Shown: piece by piece, positions 63,715 to 64,000 of the stretch | Numbering within the stretch: position 1 is the first letter of the stretch | Layout: each line of letters starts with the position of its first letter | Assembly (NCBI RefSeq): GCF_016863335.1 | Contig: NZ_BOOR01000024.1 | Span: forward strand, 62,001 to 126,000 | Source: Planotetraspora thailandica | Lineage (GTDB): Bacteria; Actinomycetota; Actinomycetes; Streptosporangiales; Streptosporangiaceae | Direction of reading: 5' to 3' | DNA: 64,000 nt | Translations under genes and position numbers: made by a program | Notes under the pieces: generated by a model | What the model was told of the DNA's origin: nothing | The model's input: the letters and a program-made list of their open reading frames with translations, nothing else | Databases searched by the model: none

Positions 63715-64000
63715 GTGACTCTCAACATGCGAGCCGGACTGAAACGCGACCGGGTGCGCGACTTCCTGCTCGACTTCGTCGCCGACAAGAAGCCGGGCGA
63801 GGCGATCCCGTCCGAGCGCGACCTCTGCAAGGAGCTGGGCGTCTCCCGCCCCACGCTGCGCGCGGCGATCGACGACCTCGTCCGGTCGGGCGTGCTGGTC
63901 AGGGAGCACGGCCGCGGCACCTTCACCGGACCTCAGCGCGTCACGCAGGCGCTGGCCGCGACGCCCACCGGGTCGTTCTACGCGCCGCCGGCGGAGGGGC
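63715..64000 (+). CDS. GntR-family regulator of the aminosugar operon, truncated by the window
   Basis: About 95 codons are visible: TLNMRAGLKRDRVRDFLLDFVADKKPGEAIPSERDLCKELGVSRPTLRAAIDDLVRSGVLVREHGRGTFTG, a complete GntR winged helix; the effector domain is cut off. GTG 63715 or ATG 63727 may be the start; AGGAG lies before the ATG. The operator next to it resembles DasR sites, so it may be a DasR paralogue sensing aminosugar phosphate. Confidence 0.8.
   Translation, partial: MTLNMRAGLKRDRVRDFLLDFVADKKPGEAIPSERDLCKELGVSRPTLRAAIDDLVRSGVLVREHGRGTFTGPQRVTQALAATPTGSFYAPPAEG

Overview
The window is high-GC actinobacterial chromosome. It has GTG and TTG starts, many leaderless-looking starts, several SARP, GntR, MocR and TetR regulators, the nusA-infB-truB-ribF-rpsO-pnp translation and RNA cluster, and rare TTA codons confined to a few genes. 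Gene content and protein style suggest the Streptosporangiaceae (Nonomuraea, Sphaerisporangium or Microbispora type). This placement is inferred from memory of these families and was not tested by a search.

Layout. 0-4.5 kb: a near-complete oxidative hexuronate pathway. The uronate dehydrogenase gene and the start of an aldehyde dehydrogenase gene diverge from kdgD, gudD and an unknown TIM-barrel-like gene. 4.5-9.8 kb: a large AfsR/SARP regulator, a 14-TM MFS exporter and a DUF402 protein. 9.9-12.8 kb: rnj and dapA. 12.9-22.1 kb: an accessory block that separates dapA from dapB. It holds GntR regulators including a tandem-wHTH one, a RadC-family protein, a ferritin-like diiron protein, an EamA/MocR divergent pair, CGNR and GNAT proteins, menA and a heptad-repeat coiled coil. 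22.2-39.7 kb (minus strand): dapB, M16 protease, pnp, rpsO, ribF, truB, DHH phosphoesterase, rbfA, ylxP, infB, ylxR, nusA and rimP, then a plus-strand ferritin-like pair and proS. 39.8-43.2 kb: an unknown gene, an MMPL exporter and its TetR regulator. 43.4-46.0 kb: a two-gene module encoding an EACC1-like component and a caspase-like protease fused to an Hsp70/DnaK that lacks its lid. I read this as a conflict or programmed-death system. 46-57.5 kb: a ferredoxin-NADP reductase, DUF6986, CutC, GNAT, a HutC-type GntR, SDR, SLOG, ATP-grasp, a GH3 enzyme, and a KstR2-like TetR coupled to an AlkD-like gene. 57.5-64 kb: a CBM3-GH16 secreted protein, a GH20 hexosaminidase, a three-gene sugar ABC transporter without an ATPase, and a divergent GntR that runs off the right edge, with a DasR-type operator between.

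The two most unusual things are the EACC1 / caspase-Hsp70 module (both genes carry TTA codons) and a dispersed 52-53 bp repeat. The repeat core is CGTGATCATGCAGAAGTTCG. It occurs as short arrays directly after stop codons at 20.48, 29.52 and 52.9 kb. It always runs in the sense direction of the gene it follows, and in several units it reads as a 16-codon mini-ORF starting MQKF, linked to the next by TGA-TC-ATG.
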